Assembly (NCBI GenBank): GCA_023408075.1
Contig: JAEYKW010000006.1
Span: forward strand, 1 to 64,000
Direction: 5' to 3'
Source of the DNA: Bacillota bacterium
Lineage (GTDB): Bacteria; Bacillota; Clostridia; Christensenellales; SZUA-584
DNA: 64,000 nt
Below are positions 54,153 through 63,831 of the stretch, in pieces. Within the stretch, counting starts at the first letter, position 1. Each line of letters begins with the position of its first letter. A program made the position numbers and the translations under genes. Below the pieces are notes generated by a model. It did no database searches, was not told the DNA's origin, and saw nothing but the letters and a program-made list of their open reading frames with translations.

Positions 54153-54674
54153 ATGCTCAAGCGGTTCGCCCTGACAGGCACAGCCGTCATATTCATACTG
54201 CTTGCCGCAGCCTGCGGCAGCGAAGCACCGACAGTGCAAGAATCGTCGGTCATCGCTCAGGATATTCTGCTCGGCGCGGACGACGCCGAAGACCTGCCGG
54301 AAATGACGATGCCGCCCAATTCGAGTGATTCCGCCGATCAGGCGCAAGCGCTGGCCGATGAAAAAGAGTATCTTCAGGTCGAAATCGACAGGCTCAGTGA
54401 AAAGATCGAAAATCTTCTATGGCTGCGTGATTCGTATGTTCAGGAAAACCCGGCGGACCTTGCGGTCAAGCTCGCGGAGTGCGATGCGCTCATCGCGGAC
54501 GCGCAAAATGAGCTGACCAATCTGCAAAACCGCTTAGCGCAAAATGAGCAAAATCTCGGCGCGCTGAGCGGCGACAAGTCTTCAGCGGCTCCCGAGGATA
54601 TTGTGCAGGAAATGCCGTCAGAAATACCGTCCGATTCACAGCAGCCGCCTGAGGAATCCGCTCCGGTATCATAA
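54153..54674 (+). CDS. Coiled-coil lipoprotein
   Basis: This 173-residue protein has a lipoprotein signal peptide with lipobox LAAACG (cleavage before C21). An acidic segment, a coiled coil at about 68-135 (EKEYLQVEIDRLSEKIENLL onward) and a Pro/Ser/Glu-rich tail follow. It will be lipid-anchored on the outer face of the membrane. AAGGAG precedes the ATG. It is 16 bp downstream of the HD-GYP gene and probably co-transcribed. The frame also overlaps a longer chance open frame inside the HD-GYP gene, which is not used. No family was recognised. Confidence 0.8.
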   Translation: MLKRFALTGTAVIFILLAAACGSEAPTVQESSVIAQDILLGADDAEDLPEMTMPPNSSDSADQAQALADEKEYLQVEIDRLSEKIENLLWLRDSYVQENPADLAVKLAECDALIADAQNELTNLQNRLAQNEQNLGALSGDKSSAAPEDIVQEMPSEIPSDSQQPPEESAPVS

Positions 54675-54873
54675 GAGAGCAGCAAGCCCTGCCGCAGAAA
54701 TTCACAAAACCAAACAATTCGGTCTGTGACTTCACATTTTAGAATAAAAGATAACAAAGACTTGCAGATTTCGGTGTTGTATTCGGACGGTGCAATTTTT
54801 ACACAGCCATAGTTCATCAGTTTTTTCAGGCCGACCCTACAGCGATCATTCAAGATGAAAGGACGAAATATTT

Positions 54874-55512
54874 ATGTGGTTTGGAAACTGGGCAAACGCG
54901 GACGCGGCTGACCGCGCACAGGACGCGGTGCGCAGCACCGCCAACTTTAGCTGGACATTCATCGCCATTCTTGCTTTCGTCGTTTATATCTATGCGACGG
55001 AGCTGCAGCGCAAAAACTACCGTGCGGTCGCGGCCGGGCTCGCGCTGTACATGGTGCACTGGTTCTACGAAATTATCAACGCTGTGATCTGCAGCGCGAC
55101 GGGCTACGCGCTTTGGACTGTTTCCCCGGAAAGCACGAGCTTCGTGCTGCTCATCGGGGTGAGTTGGGAGCTGTCGATGATGTTTGCCGTCGCAGGGCTG
55201 ATTATGGGCAAGCTGCTGCCGGAAGACCCGAAGAAGAAAATCCTGGGCATCAACAACCGGATACTGTTTGCCATTGGCAACGCGGCCTTTTTCAGTGCCG
55301 TGGAGATTTTTCTCGCCTCCACACCGGCGTTCATCTGGGTATACCCCTGGTGGGGTGCGATTCCGGTGTTCATCACCACCTATATTCCGTTCTTCCTTGC
55401 GGCGTTTTTGGTGCCGGGCAGGAAACCGCGCTTTCAGAAAATCTTTATCGGGGGCCTCGCGGCGGTCAACGTGCTGCTGCTCGTGATACTCATTCCCTTG
55501 GGAATAATCTGA
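54874..55512 (+). CDS. Integral membrane protein of unknown function
   Basis: This 212-residue protein has six to seven predicted membrane helices (for example 27-46, 53-75, 90-112, 127-150, 157-180 and 190-210). It contains conserved-looking aromatic positions such as MVHWFYEIINA and FIWVYPWWGAIPVF. It was not assigned to a named family. It follows the HD-GYP/lipoprotein pair by 200 bp on the same strand and has AAAGGACG before the ATG. Confidence 0.7.
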   Translation: MWFGNWANADAADRAQDAVRSTANFSWTFIAILAFVVYIYATELQRKNYRAVAAGLALYMVHWFYEIINAVICSATGYALWTVSPESTSFVLLIGVSWELSMMFAVAGLIMGKLLPEDPKKKILGINNRILFAIGNAAFFSAVEIFLASTPAFIWVYPWWGAIPVFITTYIPFFLAAFLVPGRKPRFQKIFIGGLAAVNVLLLVILIPLGII

Positions 55513-55797
55513 TCATCGCGAACCAGCCGGTGCCGCTTTATAAGTGGCACCCAGTATCAAAAACCTATTGCCATGGCAATCTGATTATCTTGGCCCCCTC
55601 TGACGAGGGGGCTGTCACCGATAGGTGACTGGGGGAGAGATATTGGCATAAAAACGGTCACACTCTCCGGTATTATCGCGTCACCCCCCTGTCCATCCTA
55701 GCATGATAGTCATCTGAGAAAGGGCCTATAGCGTTTAGCGACAGCCTAGGTGCCGCTTCCCAAGCAGCACCTTTTTGTTTTCTTATCTGTCATACCG
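55513..55797. other. Intergenic region with hairpins before the repeat array
   Basis: It contains the hairpin GGTGCC...GGCACC (about 55530-55552) and the dispersed GTCACC-GATA-GGTGAC element at about 55606-55637 in a GGCCCCCTCTGACGAGGGGG context. The terminator GGTGCCGCTT-CCC-AAGCAGCACC plus TTTTT follows at 55749-55776 on the plus strand. No gene is supported. Confidence 0.55.
55749..55776 (+). terminator. Terminator of the HD-GYP-side plus-strand genes
   Basis: The stem GGTGCCGCTT / AAGCAGCACC with one mismatch is followed by TTTTTG. It closes plus-strand transcription before the repeat array. Confidence 0.6.
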
Positions 55798-57088
55798 AGC
55801 GAAGTGTTAACGCAGTGAAGCATCCCATGGCTTAACGCTCTTGGCCGTGGGACCCTTCGCTTCTCTCAGGGTGACACATGCGACTGCCTGCTCACAACCT
55901 CCTTTTTGTCATACCGAGCGGAGTGATAACGCAGAGAGGTATCCCATAGCTTAACGCTCTTTGACATGGGACCCTTCGCTCACGCTCAGGGTGACATAAG
56001 CTACTGCATGCCCGTAGTCTATCATGTCATGCTGATTGGAGCGTCAGCGGAAAGAAGCATCCCATAGCTTAACGCTCTTGGCCGTGGGACCCTTCGCTCA
56101 CGCTCAGGGTGACACATTCGGCTGCCTGCTCGCAGTCCCTTCATGTCATGCTGATTGGAGCGTCAGCGGAAAGAAGCATCCCATGGTTTGATGCTCTTGG
56201 CCGTGAGACCCTTCGCTCACGTTCAGGATGACACATGCTGCTGCCTGCTCGCAGTTCCTTTTGTCATGCTGATTGGAGCGTCAGCGGAAAGAAGCATCCC
56301 ATGGTTTGATGCTCTTGGCCGTGGGACCCTTCGCTTACGCTCAGGGTGACACATGCGGCTGCCTGCTCGCATTTTCTCAATGTCATGCTGAACGTAGCGA
56401 TAGTGCAGGAAGCATCCCATAGTTTAATACTCTTGGCCGTGAGACCCTTCGCTTCTCTCAGGGTGACACATGCAGCTGCCTGCTCGCATTTTCTCAATGT
56501 CATGCTGAACGGAGCGTCAGCGCAAAGAAGCATCCCATGGCTTAACGCTCTTTGACATGGGACCCTTCGCTCACGCTCAGGATGACACATGCTGCTGCCT
56601 GCTCGCAGTCCCTTCATGTCATGCTGATTGGAGCGTTAGCGGAAAGAAGCATCCCATGGTTTGATGCTCTTTGACATGGGACCCTTCGCTCACGCTCAGA
56701 GTGACATAAGCGGCTGCCTGCTCGTAGTTCCTTTTGTCATACCGAGCGGAGCGTCAGCGCAGTGAAGCATCCCATGGCTTAACGCTCTTTTGACAGGGAC
56801 CCTTCGCTTCTCTCAGGGTGACACATGCGGCTGTCTGCTCGCAGTCCCTTCATGTCATGCTGATTGGAGCGTCAGCGGAAAGAAGCATCCCATGGCTTAA
56901 CGCTCTTGGCCGTGGGACCCTTCGCTCACGCTCAGGGTGACACATTCGGCTGCCTGCTCGCAGTTCCTTTTGTCATACCGAGCGGAGCGCCAGCGCAGAG
57001 AGGTATCCCATGGCTGAACGCTCTTTTGACAGGGGACCCTTCGCTCACGCTCAGGCTGACATAAGCGGCTGCATGCCCATAGTCTATC
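55798..57088. repeat. Array of eleven 118-bp direct repeats
   Basis: Units start with TGTCATRCYGA at 55798, 55907, 56025, 56144, 56262, 56381, 56498, 56617, 56735, 56853 and 56971, a period of 118-119 bp after the first. Each unit reads TGTCAT...AAGCATCCCATGG...GCTCTTGGCCGTGGGACCCTTCGCT...CAGGGTGACA. Its ends (TGTCA/TGACA) and its middle (CCCATGG/CATGGGA) are inverted repeats. Copies differ by point changes, not by unique spacers. A decayed twelfth start is at about 57088. The first word is shared with the 10.9-11.7 kb array. Confidence 0.92.
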
Positions 57089-57101
57089 ATGGCATGCCGG
57101 G

Positions 57102-57905
57102 CTATTTCCGGCTCACCCTCTTTTCCGCGTAAGCCACGCCGATATACATCAGCGCCGCCACCACCGCGAGTATCAATATGCTCGCCATCACCAGATCGAG
57201 CTTAAACACCTGCCCGCCGTACACAATCAAATACCCGAGCCCCGCTTTGGACACAAGATATTCTCCCACAATCACGCCGACCCACGTCATTCCCACGTTG
57301 ATTTTAAGCGTTGATATCATTGTCGGCACGCTGCCGGGCAGCACCACCATTTTGAGAATCTGAAACCGTGTGGCGCCGAATGTGCGCATGAGCTGCACCT
57401 TTTCCTCGCTGACCTCCAGAAATCCGTTCAGCATACTCATTACGGTCACAATCACCGAAATCAGCAGCGCCATCGTGATAATCGCACCTTCCCCCGCGCC
57501 CACCCAGATGATGATGACGGGCCCGAGCGCGATTTTCGGCAGGCTGTTGAGCACAACGAGATACGGATCGAGCGTCCTTGCGACGAGCGGCGACCACCAT
57601 AAGCCGATGGCTGCGGCAATGCCGATCACTGTTCCGAGAGCAAACCCGGCCACCGTCTCCCACAGCGTCACACCGATATGCATAAACAGCTCGCCCGAGT
57701 TGTAAAGCGAGACGATTGTGTTCACAATGCGCGACGGAGAGCTCATGATAAACGGATCGATCCATTTGAGCGCCGCCGACAATTCCCAAAGGCCAATCAG
57801 CGCAATGAGCAGCCCAATACGCACGATAATGACTTTTGTGGTATCGCTGTGAATCTTTTTTAAATAAACCTCATGCTCGGTGAGTTTGTTTCTGTTACTC
57901 GACAT
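57102..57905 (-). CDS. ABC transporter permease, NitT/TauT type
   Basis: This 267-residue permease has six predicted helices. It carries the EAA-type loop near MRTFGATRFQILKMVVLPGS, which docks on the ATPase, and LNSLPKIALGPVIIIWVGAG, typical of the SsuC/TauC family. The start is at ATG 57905, 11 bp inside the end of the ATPase gene; the longer frame is not needed. With the ATPase and lipoprotein it forms an importer for a small anion or a nitrogen- or sulfur-containing compound. It is the last gene before the repeat array. Confidence 0.92.
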   Translation of the reverse strand: MSSNRNKLTEHEVYLKKIHSDTTKVIIVRIGLLIALIGLWELSAALKWIDPFIMSSPSRIVNTIVSLYNSGELFMHIGVTLWETVAGFALGTVIGIAAAIGLWWSPLVARTLDPYLVVLNSLPKIALGPVIIIWVGAGEGAIITMALLISVIVTVMSMLNGFLEVSEEKVQLMRTFGATRFQILKMVVLPGSVPTMISTLKINVGMTWVGVIVGEYLVSKAGLGYLIVYGGQVFKLDLVMASILILAVVAALMYIGVAYAEKRVSRK

Positions 57906-58671
57906 GTACCGCCAGCTCCTTCCACAAGAAGTCAAAATACTCCCTGAATTTTTGATCCTGCCGCTTTTCAATCGGAGAGGCGCTCATATCGTCAAACTCA
58001 ATCTTGAGCTCTGATTTTACGCTCGTCGGCCTTGGCGACAGCACCAGCACCCTGTCCGACATCGAAATCGCTTCGGCAATATCGTGCGTCACGAGCACCG
58101 CCGTCTTTTTCTCCGTCCGAATGATCTCTGAAATCTCATCCGAGAGCACCAGCCGCGTCTGGTAATCAAGCGACGAAAACGGTTCGTCGAGCAGCAGCAG
58201 TTCCGGATCAATCGCGAGCGTGCGTATCAGCGCCACCTTCTGGCGCATACCGCCCGAAAGCTGCTGCGGGTAGTGCTTTGCAAAATCTCCGAGCCCGTAT
58301 TTTTGCAGCAAAGCATACGCCTTGCGCCTTGCTTCCCTGGTGCATTTCCTGCGCACCTGCAGACCCAGCACAATGTTCTCCTCAATCGTGCGCCATTCAA
58401 AAAGATGGTCTCTTTGCAGCATGTAAGCGACCAGCTCGCTGTACCCTTTTACCTCCTCGTTCTCCAGCAGGACTTTGCCGCCCGACGGTTCAAGCAGCCC
58501 CGCAATCATCGACAGCACCGTCGTCTTGCCGCAGCCGCTCGGCCCGATAATGCTCAGAAACTCTTCCTTGTATACCGAAAACGACAGATTCGTCACGGCT
58601 TCGGTTTCTGCTTTCGCCGTATGGTAATTTTTAAAGATATGTTCGACTCTGACGAGTGGTTCCAAATCCAT
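57895..58671 (-). CDS. ABC transporter ATP-binding protein, NitT/TauT type
   Basis: This 258-residue ATPase has Walker A GPSGCGKTT (about 40-48), signature LSGGMRQKVALIRTLA, Walker B LLLLDEPFSSLD and the H-loop in LVTHDIAEAI. These fit the SsuB/TauB/ThiZ family. It overlaps the permease start by 11 bp. The lipoprotein gene is 245 bp upstream, with a terminator in between, so ATPase and permease may be made at lower level than the binding protein. Confidence 0.93.
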   Translation of the reverse strand: MDLEPLVRVEHIFKNYHTAKAETEAVTNLSFSVYKEEFLSIIGPSGCGKTTVLSMIAGLLEPSGGKVLLENEEVKGYSELVAYMLQRDHLFEWRTIEENIVLGLQVRRKCTREARRKAYALLQKYGLGDFAKHYPQQLSGGMRQKVALIRTLAIDPELLLLDEPFSSLDYQTRLVLSDEISEIIRTEKKTAVLVTHDIAEAISMSDRVLVLSPRPTSVKSELKIEFDDMSASPIEKRQDQKFREYFDFLWKELAVHVE

Positions 58672-58877
58672 CTCCCCTTTACTTCACCCATTGAGTCTCA
58701 GCTCAGTGGGAACCCCAAATTGTCACCCCTTATATGCATGTTTTTATGGGGTGGGTCATAAATAGAACCGAAAGAGACTGTGATTCGTGTATCATGCGTT
58801 TCTCCGTTCGGTTATAGTAACAGTATATTGAAAGCCTTTCTTTTCGGTTCTATGATGATTTGGTGTGCCTGTCACAT

Positions 58878-58905
58878 AAAAAAAGAGCCCCGTCTCCGAG
58901 GCTCT
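58878..58905 (-). terminator. Terminator between binding protein and ATPase genes
   Basis: On the minus strand AGAGCC-TCGGAGACGG-GGCTCT is followed by seven T. It lies 12 bp past the stop of the binding protein gene and about 210 bp before the ATPase gene. Partial read-through would favour high binding-protein output. Confidence 0.8.
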
Positions 58906-58916
58906 TGGTTTGCTTA

Positions 58917-59912
58917 TCAGCTCATATCGTCCACAACTTTTTGCGCATACGATGTATCCACAACGTCCGTAAACTCTACCTTGTCTTCGAGCACACCGGC
59001 TCCAATGATGATATCCTGCAACCGGTTGAACGCTTCTTCCTTCATCACAGGCGTATCCATCCATGCATCAATAGCCCGGTACGACTTCGCGACCATCACG
59101 AGCGATTCCTCGCTGGTGTCCGGGAAAAAGCTCACAATCGCTTTGGCGACTTCCTCGTCCGTCGCGCTCTGCACAAACTTTTGTCCCTTGTAAACCGCTC
59201 TTAAGAACTTTTCGATGACCTCCGGATTGTCCTTGATATAGCTCTTCTTGGCCATAAACGCTGTATACGGGACTTCGCCGCTCTCCGAGCCCACCGCATC
59301 GAGAATGTATCCTTTGCCCTCTTTTTCAAACATGGAGGCCGTCGGTTCAAACAGCGTCACATAATCGCCTGTGCCGCCTTCAAACGCGCCGCCCATCAGA
59401 TTGAACTGTATGTTGGTCAGCACTTCCACGTCCACCCCGGGCTCCAGCCCGTTCTGCCTCAACACGTATTCGAGCGTCATCTCGGGTACGCCGCCCGCAC
59501 GTCCGCCGATAATCGTCTTGCCTTTCACGTCCGTCCATGCAAAATCGTCGTCGGGTGTGCGTCCCATCAGAAAAGACCCGTCTCTTTTGGTCAGCTGCCC
59601 CACCACCAGCGCGCTGTCCTCTTTGCCTTCGTTAAACACGTAGATCGCCGCTTCCGGCCCCATCAGCCCGATATCGGCCTGGCCCGACAGCACTGCCGTC
59701 ATTGATTTGTCCGCGCCGCCCCCGTTCACGAGTTCGATATCAAGCCCTTCTTCCTTGAAATATCCGAGCGATATCGCCGCGTAAAGCGGAGCATAAAAGA
59801 CCGAGTGAGTCACCTCATTGAGCGTAATCTTCTGCGTGGTCGGCGCGGCGCATCCGAAGAACGCCAGTGCCATCAGCAGGCACAGCGCCAAAGCCACAAG
59901 CCTTTTTATCAT
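58917..59912 (-). CDS. ABC transporter substrate-binding lipoprotein, NMT1/SsuA type
   Basis: This 331-residue protein has a lipoprotein signal (ALCLLMALAFFGC, lipid on C20) and a two-lobed periplasmic-binding fold: VFYAPLYAAISLGYFKEEGL, VLSGQADIGLMGPEAAIYV and VKGKTIIGGRAGGVPEMTLE. The family includes carriers of nitrate, taurine, alkanesulfonates and thiamine precursors; the ligand here is not evident. The start is ATG 59912, 8 nt after GGAGG. It is the first gene of the importer operon. Confidence 0.92.
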   Translation of the reverse strand: MIKRLVALALCLLMALAFFGCAAPTTQKITLNEVTHSVFYAPLYAAISLGYFKEEGLDIELVNGGGADKSMTAVLSGQADIGLMGPEAAIYVFNEGKEDSALVVGQLTKRDGSFLMGRTPDDDFAWTDVKGKTIIGGRAGGVPEMTLEYVLRQNGLEPGVDVEVLTNIQFNLMGGAFEGGTGDYVTLFEPTASMFEKEGKGYILDAVGSESGEVPYTAFMAKKSYIKDNPEVIEKFLRAVYKGQKFVQSATDEEVAKAIVSFFPDTSEESLVMVAKSYRAIDAWMDTPVMKEEAFNRLQDIIIGAGVLEDKVEFTDVVDTSYAQKVVDDMS

Positions 59913-60073
59913 AGCATCCCCTCCTTGCAATATGGTTCGATTCATATTATTCAAGGGAAGAGGAAAAGTGTGAGCGCAAGCGGCACATTCGTTTCAACCA
60001 GAACGCTTCTTAAAATTCAATTATTACAGGCTTGATTTACAGAAGCAAGGCGAATATCTTACATAATATAAGC

Positions 60074-61096
60074 TCAACTCTTACCGTATGACGCGTTGGA
60101 TGTTTTCTTTCCACAAAATTTTCGCGCATATTGAAACAGTATCTGAAACAGAACATAAAAAGAATATATCGGATGCATCATTAAACTTGCGTCTTTGAAC
60201 CTTAAGCTGAGCCTGACCCCATCAATTACCGGTAATATTATGGTCACGCAATAAAATGGATATAAAAATTTCCTTTTGTCCAATTTCGTATTCTCCATGG
60301 CCCGGGCCGCGTATCCTGAGCCGGCAACATCAAATATATTATTAATGACACGAAATTTTAGCTTTTTCAAATAGATTCTGAATGTTGTCGCAGAATAGTG
60401 AAGTATATTATCATCTTCAATGCAAGCGACATAACCGCTGCTTTGGACAACATCATCAAATATCGTCGATGCAAACCGCTGCTCAGACATGGAATCTTTG
60501 AACTGCTCGCGCACATAATCCATATCTATCATTGTTGTGCCGCCATCTCCGATAGGTAAAATATCGTTTGACCCAAACTGAAAAATGTATGCACCGTCGT
60601 GCTCATACCAGACATGGCCTTTTAGATTCCTGACCACAGTTCCCTTGCTTTTATAAGTAAATGCGGTAAACGGATCGCCGACTGTGTTTAAATAAGCACA
60701 GGAAAAAGCATATCCTTTGGGGGCGACATGCCTGTCTGATAACATACATTTCACCTCAGGGTGGGCTCTCAAAAATGCGATACGCTTGGAGAGCTGATCT
60801 TTTTGAATATATACCTCGTCAGAATCATGTTCGACAATGTATTTGCCTTGTGCCTTTTGAATACCAATACTTTTCGCCGCTTCTGGAAGCCGCTTTTCGT
60901 TGTGTAAAATCTTTGCGCCAAACTGCTTTGCTATTTCCAGTGTCGAATCCGAAGATCCTCCGTCAATCACCAGTATTTCAATCTTTTCTTGATCAAAATC
61001 CTGCTCCCTTATTGATTTAAGGGCCATTCTGATTGTATCCTGCGAATTGTATGTCGGCATGATTACCGAGACTAATACACTGTTTTGACCAGCCAT
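60074..61096 (-). CDS. Glycosyltransferase family 2
   Basis: This 340-residue protein has a GT-A fold: VSVIMPTYNSQDTIRMALKS at 9-28, EILVIDGGSSDST at 39-51 and the metal-binding EHDSDE around 94-99. It ends in a membrane-associated stretch (about 275-325). It should transfer a sugar from a nucleotide donor during surface polysaccharide or glycan synthesis. It is the most downstream of three glycosyltransferase genes on this strand, with a gap of 109 bp to the next. AT-rich codon use sets this locus apart from the rest of the window. Confidence 0.88.
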   Translation of the reverse strand: MAGQNSVLVSVIMPTYNSQDTIRMALKSIREQDFDQEKIEILVIDGGSSDSTLEIAKQFGAKILHNEKRLPEAAKSIGIQKAQGKYIVEHDSDEVYIQKDQLSKRIAFLRAHPEVKCMLSDRHVAPKGYAFSCAYLNTVGDPFTAFTYKSKGTVVRNLKGHVWYEHDGAYIFQFGSNDILPIGDGGTTMIDMDYVREQFKDSMSEQRFASTIFDDVVQSSGYVACIEDDNILHYSATTFRIYLKKLKFRVINNIFDVAGSGYAARAMENTKLDKRKFLYPFYCVTIILPVIDGVRLSLRFKDASLMMHPIYSFYVLFQILFQYARKFCGKKTSNASYGKS

Positions 61097-61205
61097 TATT
61101 ATTCTCCATGTTTTTAGCGTTAACTCTTATATCCCGTTCACATCATGTTCGCTGCTGCGGTTATTTTGCAAAAGCAATGCGATAAAAATTATGCGTATAA
61201 GGTTA

Positions 61206-62372
61206 CTATTTGTGATTGAGACTCTTTATCAGCTTCACAAACTCCTCTGCAGTTATGTCCCAACTAAATTGTTTGCTGAATTCATAAGCGGCTTTTCGCA
61301 TCGCTTCATATTGAATGGGGTCAGTCTGAGTCAGTGTCATCAGTCTGGCCAATTCTTCGTCCGAATTTTCCGCGCAAAGATAACCTGCGTTCCCAAACTC
61401 AACAGCATCACTGCAACCCGGAGAATTAAATACAATACTTGGCGTGCCGACCAAAGCGGCTTCGGACACGATCATCCCCCACCCCTCTCGTACGGACGGA
61501 AAGACGAGAGCATGCGCAAGGCTCTGCAGCCGAATTTTCTCAGCCTCCGGCACAAACCCCTTGATTACGACGTCGCACTCATCCTCAGTGCCTATTGTGA
61601 GTTTCAGTGTTTCGCATAAAGGATTCAGAACCTTTTGCAGATACAGATAATCGGGTTTCCCAACTATCCACAACTTTGCAGAAGGATATTTGATTTTTAC
61701 AATCGCTATTGCCTTAATAGAATTATCTATACCCTTATATCTTGCGTAGCGTCCCACATATACAAATGTCGGGGTCGGCATTTTTGAGCTAAAATCCTTA
61801 ATTTCTCCAACCCCTGGCTGCGACACCCCAATAGGAATGACTGTTATCAGGTCTTCATGAAACCCTAAACGAATGAGATCATTTTTTGTTGATTGGGATT
61901 CCGTAATTGTCAAATCTCTCTTCGAAAGCTTGAGCATTCTGTTCTCAATTCTCTTTCCCAGCCATGACCATGGGAATGATAAATGGTAATCCCATATTTC
62001 ACGGGTAAGCTGGAAAATCAAGAAAACTCTCTTCTTTTTCTTTACCCAAAATTTTGTAAAAAACCTGTGTGTATTGCATTGATCTATGACAAAATCAATT
62101 TTTTTGTGGTTTTTTCTATAGAATAAATATGCGTACCAGATGACCGACACAATGCCGCCTTGACGCAAATAGATGACTCCGTCAATTTCTTCTTGCCCAG
62201 AACCACCTTCAAACATAGGGGAAAAATGAATAATACGAATACCATGCCTCACTGCACCCGACAGCATTTTATGCGTAAAAATCTCAGCTCCGCCTGCTAA
62301 CGGGGATTTTACATCCCTCCAGGATAAAGCCAATATGGTTGTATCCGAACTGTCAGACAAATCGAAATTCAT
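61206..62372 (-). CDS. Glycosyltransferase family 4 (GT-B)
   Basis: This 388-residue protein has the GT-B fold. In its N-terminal half LSWRDVKSPLAGGAEIFTHK contains the glycine-rich acceptor loop. In its C-terminal half are FVYVGRYARYKGIDNSIKAI, LWIVGKP and the donor-binding VFPSVREGWGMIVSEAALVG (EX7E motif). The start is placed at ATG 62372 after GGGAG. It should add a sugar in cell-surface polysaccharide assembly. It has the low GC of its neighbours. Confidence 0.9.
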   Translation of the reverse strand: MNFDLSDSSDTTILALSWRDVKSPLAGGAEIFTHKMLSGAVRHGIRIIHFSPMFEGGSGQEEIDGVIYLRQGGIVSVIWYAYLFYRKNHKKIDFVIDQCNTHRFFTKFWVKKKKRVFLIFQLTREIWDYHLSFPWSWLGKRIENRMLKLSKRDLTITESQSTKNDLIRLGFHEDLITVIPIGVSQPGVGEIKDFSSKMPTPTFVYVGRYARYKGIDNSIKAIAIVKIKYPSAKLWIVGKPDYLYLQKVLNPLCETLKLTIGTEDECDVVIKGFVPEAEKIRLQSLAHALVFPSVREGWGMIVSEAALVGTPSIVFNSPGCSDAVEFGNAGYLCAENSDEELARLMTLTQTDPIQYEAMRKAAYEFSKQFSWDITAEEFVKLIKSLNHK

Positions 62373-62627
62373 AAATTCTCCCTGAAGCATTATTTAAACA
62401 CGCATAAAGAGACACAATGCATTCACAATGACGAATTCATATTATATCATAGGCGAAAGTAAAAACAAGTATTTATATCGCCGTTATCTTACATTTACTG
62501 CAAACTCATTTGAAACAGTGACCCTTCGCCCTTCCCTAAAACTGTATACAGACTTAAAACCAATACGCTGATATCGCTCATTAAAATTCGCTCAGCATAT
62601 CCAAGAATCATACCGTTATCACTGGCT

Positions 62628-63794
62628 CTAAAAATTGTTATTATCCAGCTCTGATAGATATTTCAATTCATTTGCTGCAATTGTATCCCAAGTATATCGG
62701 CCAAAAACCAAATCATGTCCTTCTTTTGCCAGCTTCTCTCGCTTTGGCTCGTTTGATAGTAGTTCAATTGCTAATTCAGCCATCTTATCGGTCTTACCGA
62801 AGGGCGCTTCCTGATTGATCCCATTAAAAATGTGCTTATAAGCCGGCAAATCATACGTCACGGCGGTCAAATGACATGCCATCGCTTCAGCTATCGCAAT
62901 TCCCCATCCCTCTTCATGACTGGGAAATATAAATACCTTCGCCCTCTTCATGTAGGCGTATGCATCCCGGCTTTCTAAAAAACCCAAAATGTCTACTTTG
63001 CCTTCCAAACCATATTTGTCTAAAAGAGATTTTAAATTTGCTTCAGTCTTTTCATCGCCTTTCCCGATTATTGCAAGACGCGCTTCAGGAAGCTTCTTAT
63101 TGACAATGCTCCAAATCTCCGCAATATCGTAAATGCCTTTACTCGGAGCCAAACGCCCCATATATATGGCTTCATAGCTCCCACCAGCATCCGTATTTGG
63201 CTGGCTTGAATTGATCAGCGGCGCATCAATCCCGCAGTCGACCAATCTGATCTTATTTTTATCAAATCCGTCTTTCTCCAGCTGCTCTTTTACCGGCGTA
63301 TTGATGACAAGTATGCTATCCGCGTGCTTCTTTATTAACCGCAAGCTGTAACGCTGTTCATAATATGCAATTATATTATTGATTTTCCCGCCGGGCCTCG
63401 TTTTATAATGCTCGATAATGTGAAAGACCGGAACAACAATCTTGCTTCCTTTATTGCGCTTTTTTCCGCGTATAGCCGGAAGAATATCCGGCAAATATGC
63501 GGATGTGCAATAGTATATAATTCCGTTTGACTTTTTGGGTATATCGCGTAAAGCTCTCTTGGTATGGATCATATACCGCAATATGATATTCCGGCTCTGT
63601 GATTTCTTTGTTGACGTAATAACTGTTTTTGCTGGCGCGATCCCGAATTCGCAAATTGTTTGGGCAAATATTTGCGGCGCATACACTGTGCAATCCATAT
63701 GATTCTTAGATAAATATGCCAATACTTCTAAAGCTCTTCTGTCTCCTCCCGACATACCACTTAAAGTGGCATTAAACAGCATGTGGATATTCAT
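62628..63794 (-). CDS. Glycosyltransferase family 4 (GT-B)
   Basis: This 388-residue protein has GT-B marks: the N-terminal LSGMSGGDRRALEVLAYL, then AIYMGRLAPSKGIYDIAEIW, LAIIGKGDE and FIFPSHEEGWGIAIAEAMAC with the EX7E donor motif. It is paralogous in layout to the previous gene. A 255 bp AT-rich gap separates the two. Together with the GT2 gene it belongs to a glycan locus that continues beyond the right edge. Confidence 0.9.
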   Translation of the reverse strand: MNIHMLFNATLSGMSGGDRRALEVLAYLSKNHMDCTVYAPQIFAQTICEFGIAPAKTVITSTKKSQSRNIILRYMIHTKRALRDIPKKSNGIIYYCTSAYLPDILPAIRGKKRNKGSKIVVPVFHIIEHYKTRPGGKINNIIAYYEQRYSLRLIKKHADSILVINTPVKEQLEKDGFDKNKIRLVDCGIDAPLINSSQPNTDAGGSYEAIYMGRLAPSKGIYDIAEIWSIVNKKLPEARLAIIGKGDEKTEANLKSLLDKYGLEGKVDILGFLESRDAYAYMKRAKVFIFPSHEEGWGIAIAEAMACHLTAVTYDLPAYKHIFNGINQEAPFGKTDKMAELAIELLSNEPKREKLAKEGHDLVFGRYTWDTIAANELKYLSELDNNNF

Positions 63795-63831
63795 GACTTC
63801 ACTCCTTGCGTTCAGCTCACACCCAGGTATT

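Noticed and set aside
55798..57088. Possible CRISPR array because of the regular spacing
   Set aside because: Whole 118-bp units are similar to each other; there are no short identical repeats separated by unique spacers and no cas genes nearby.
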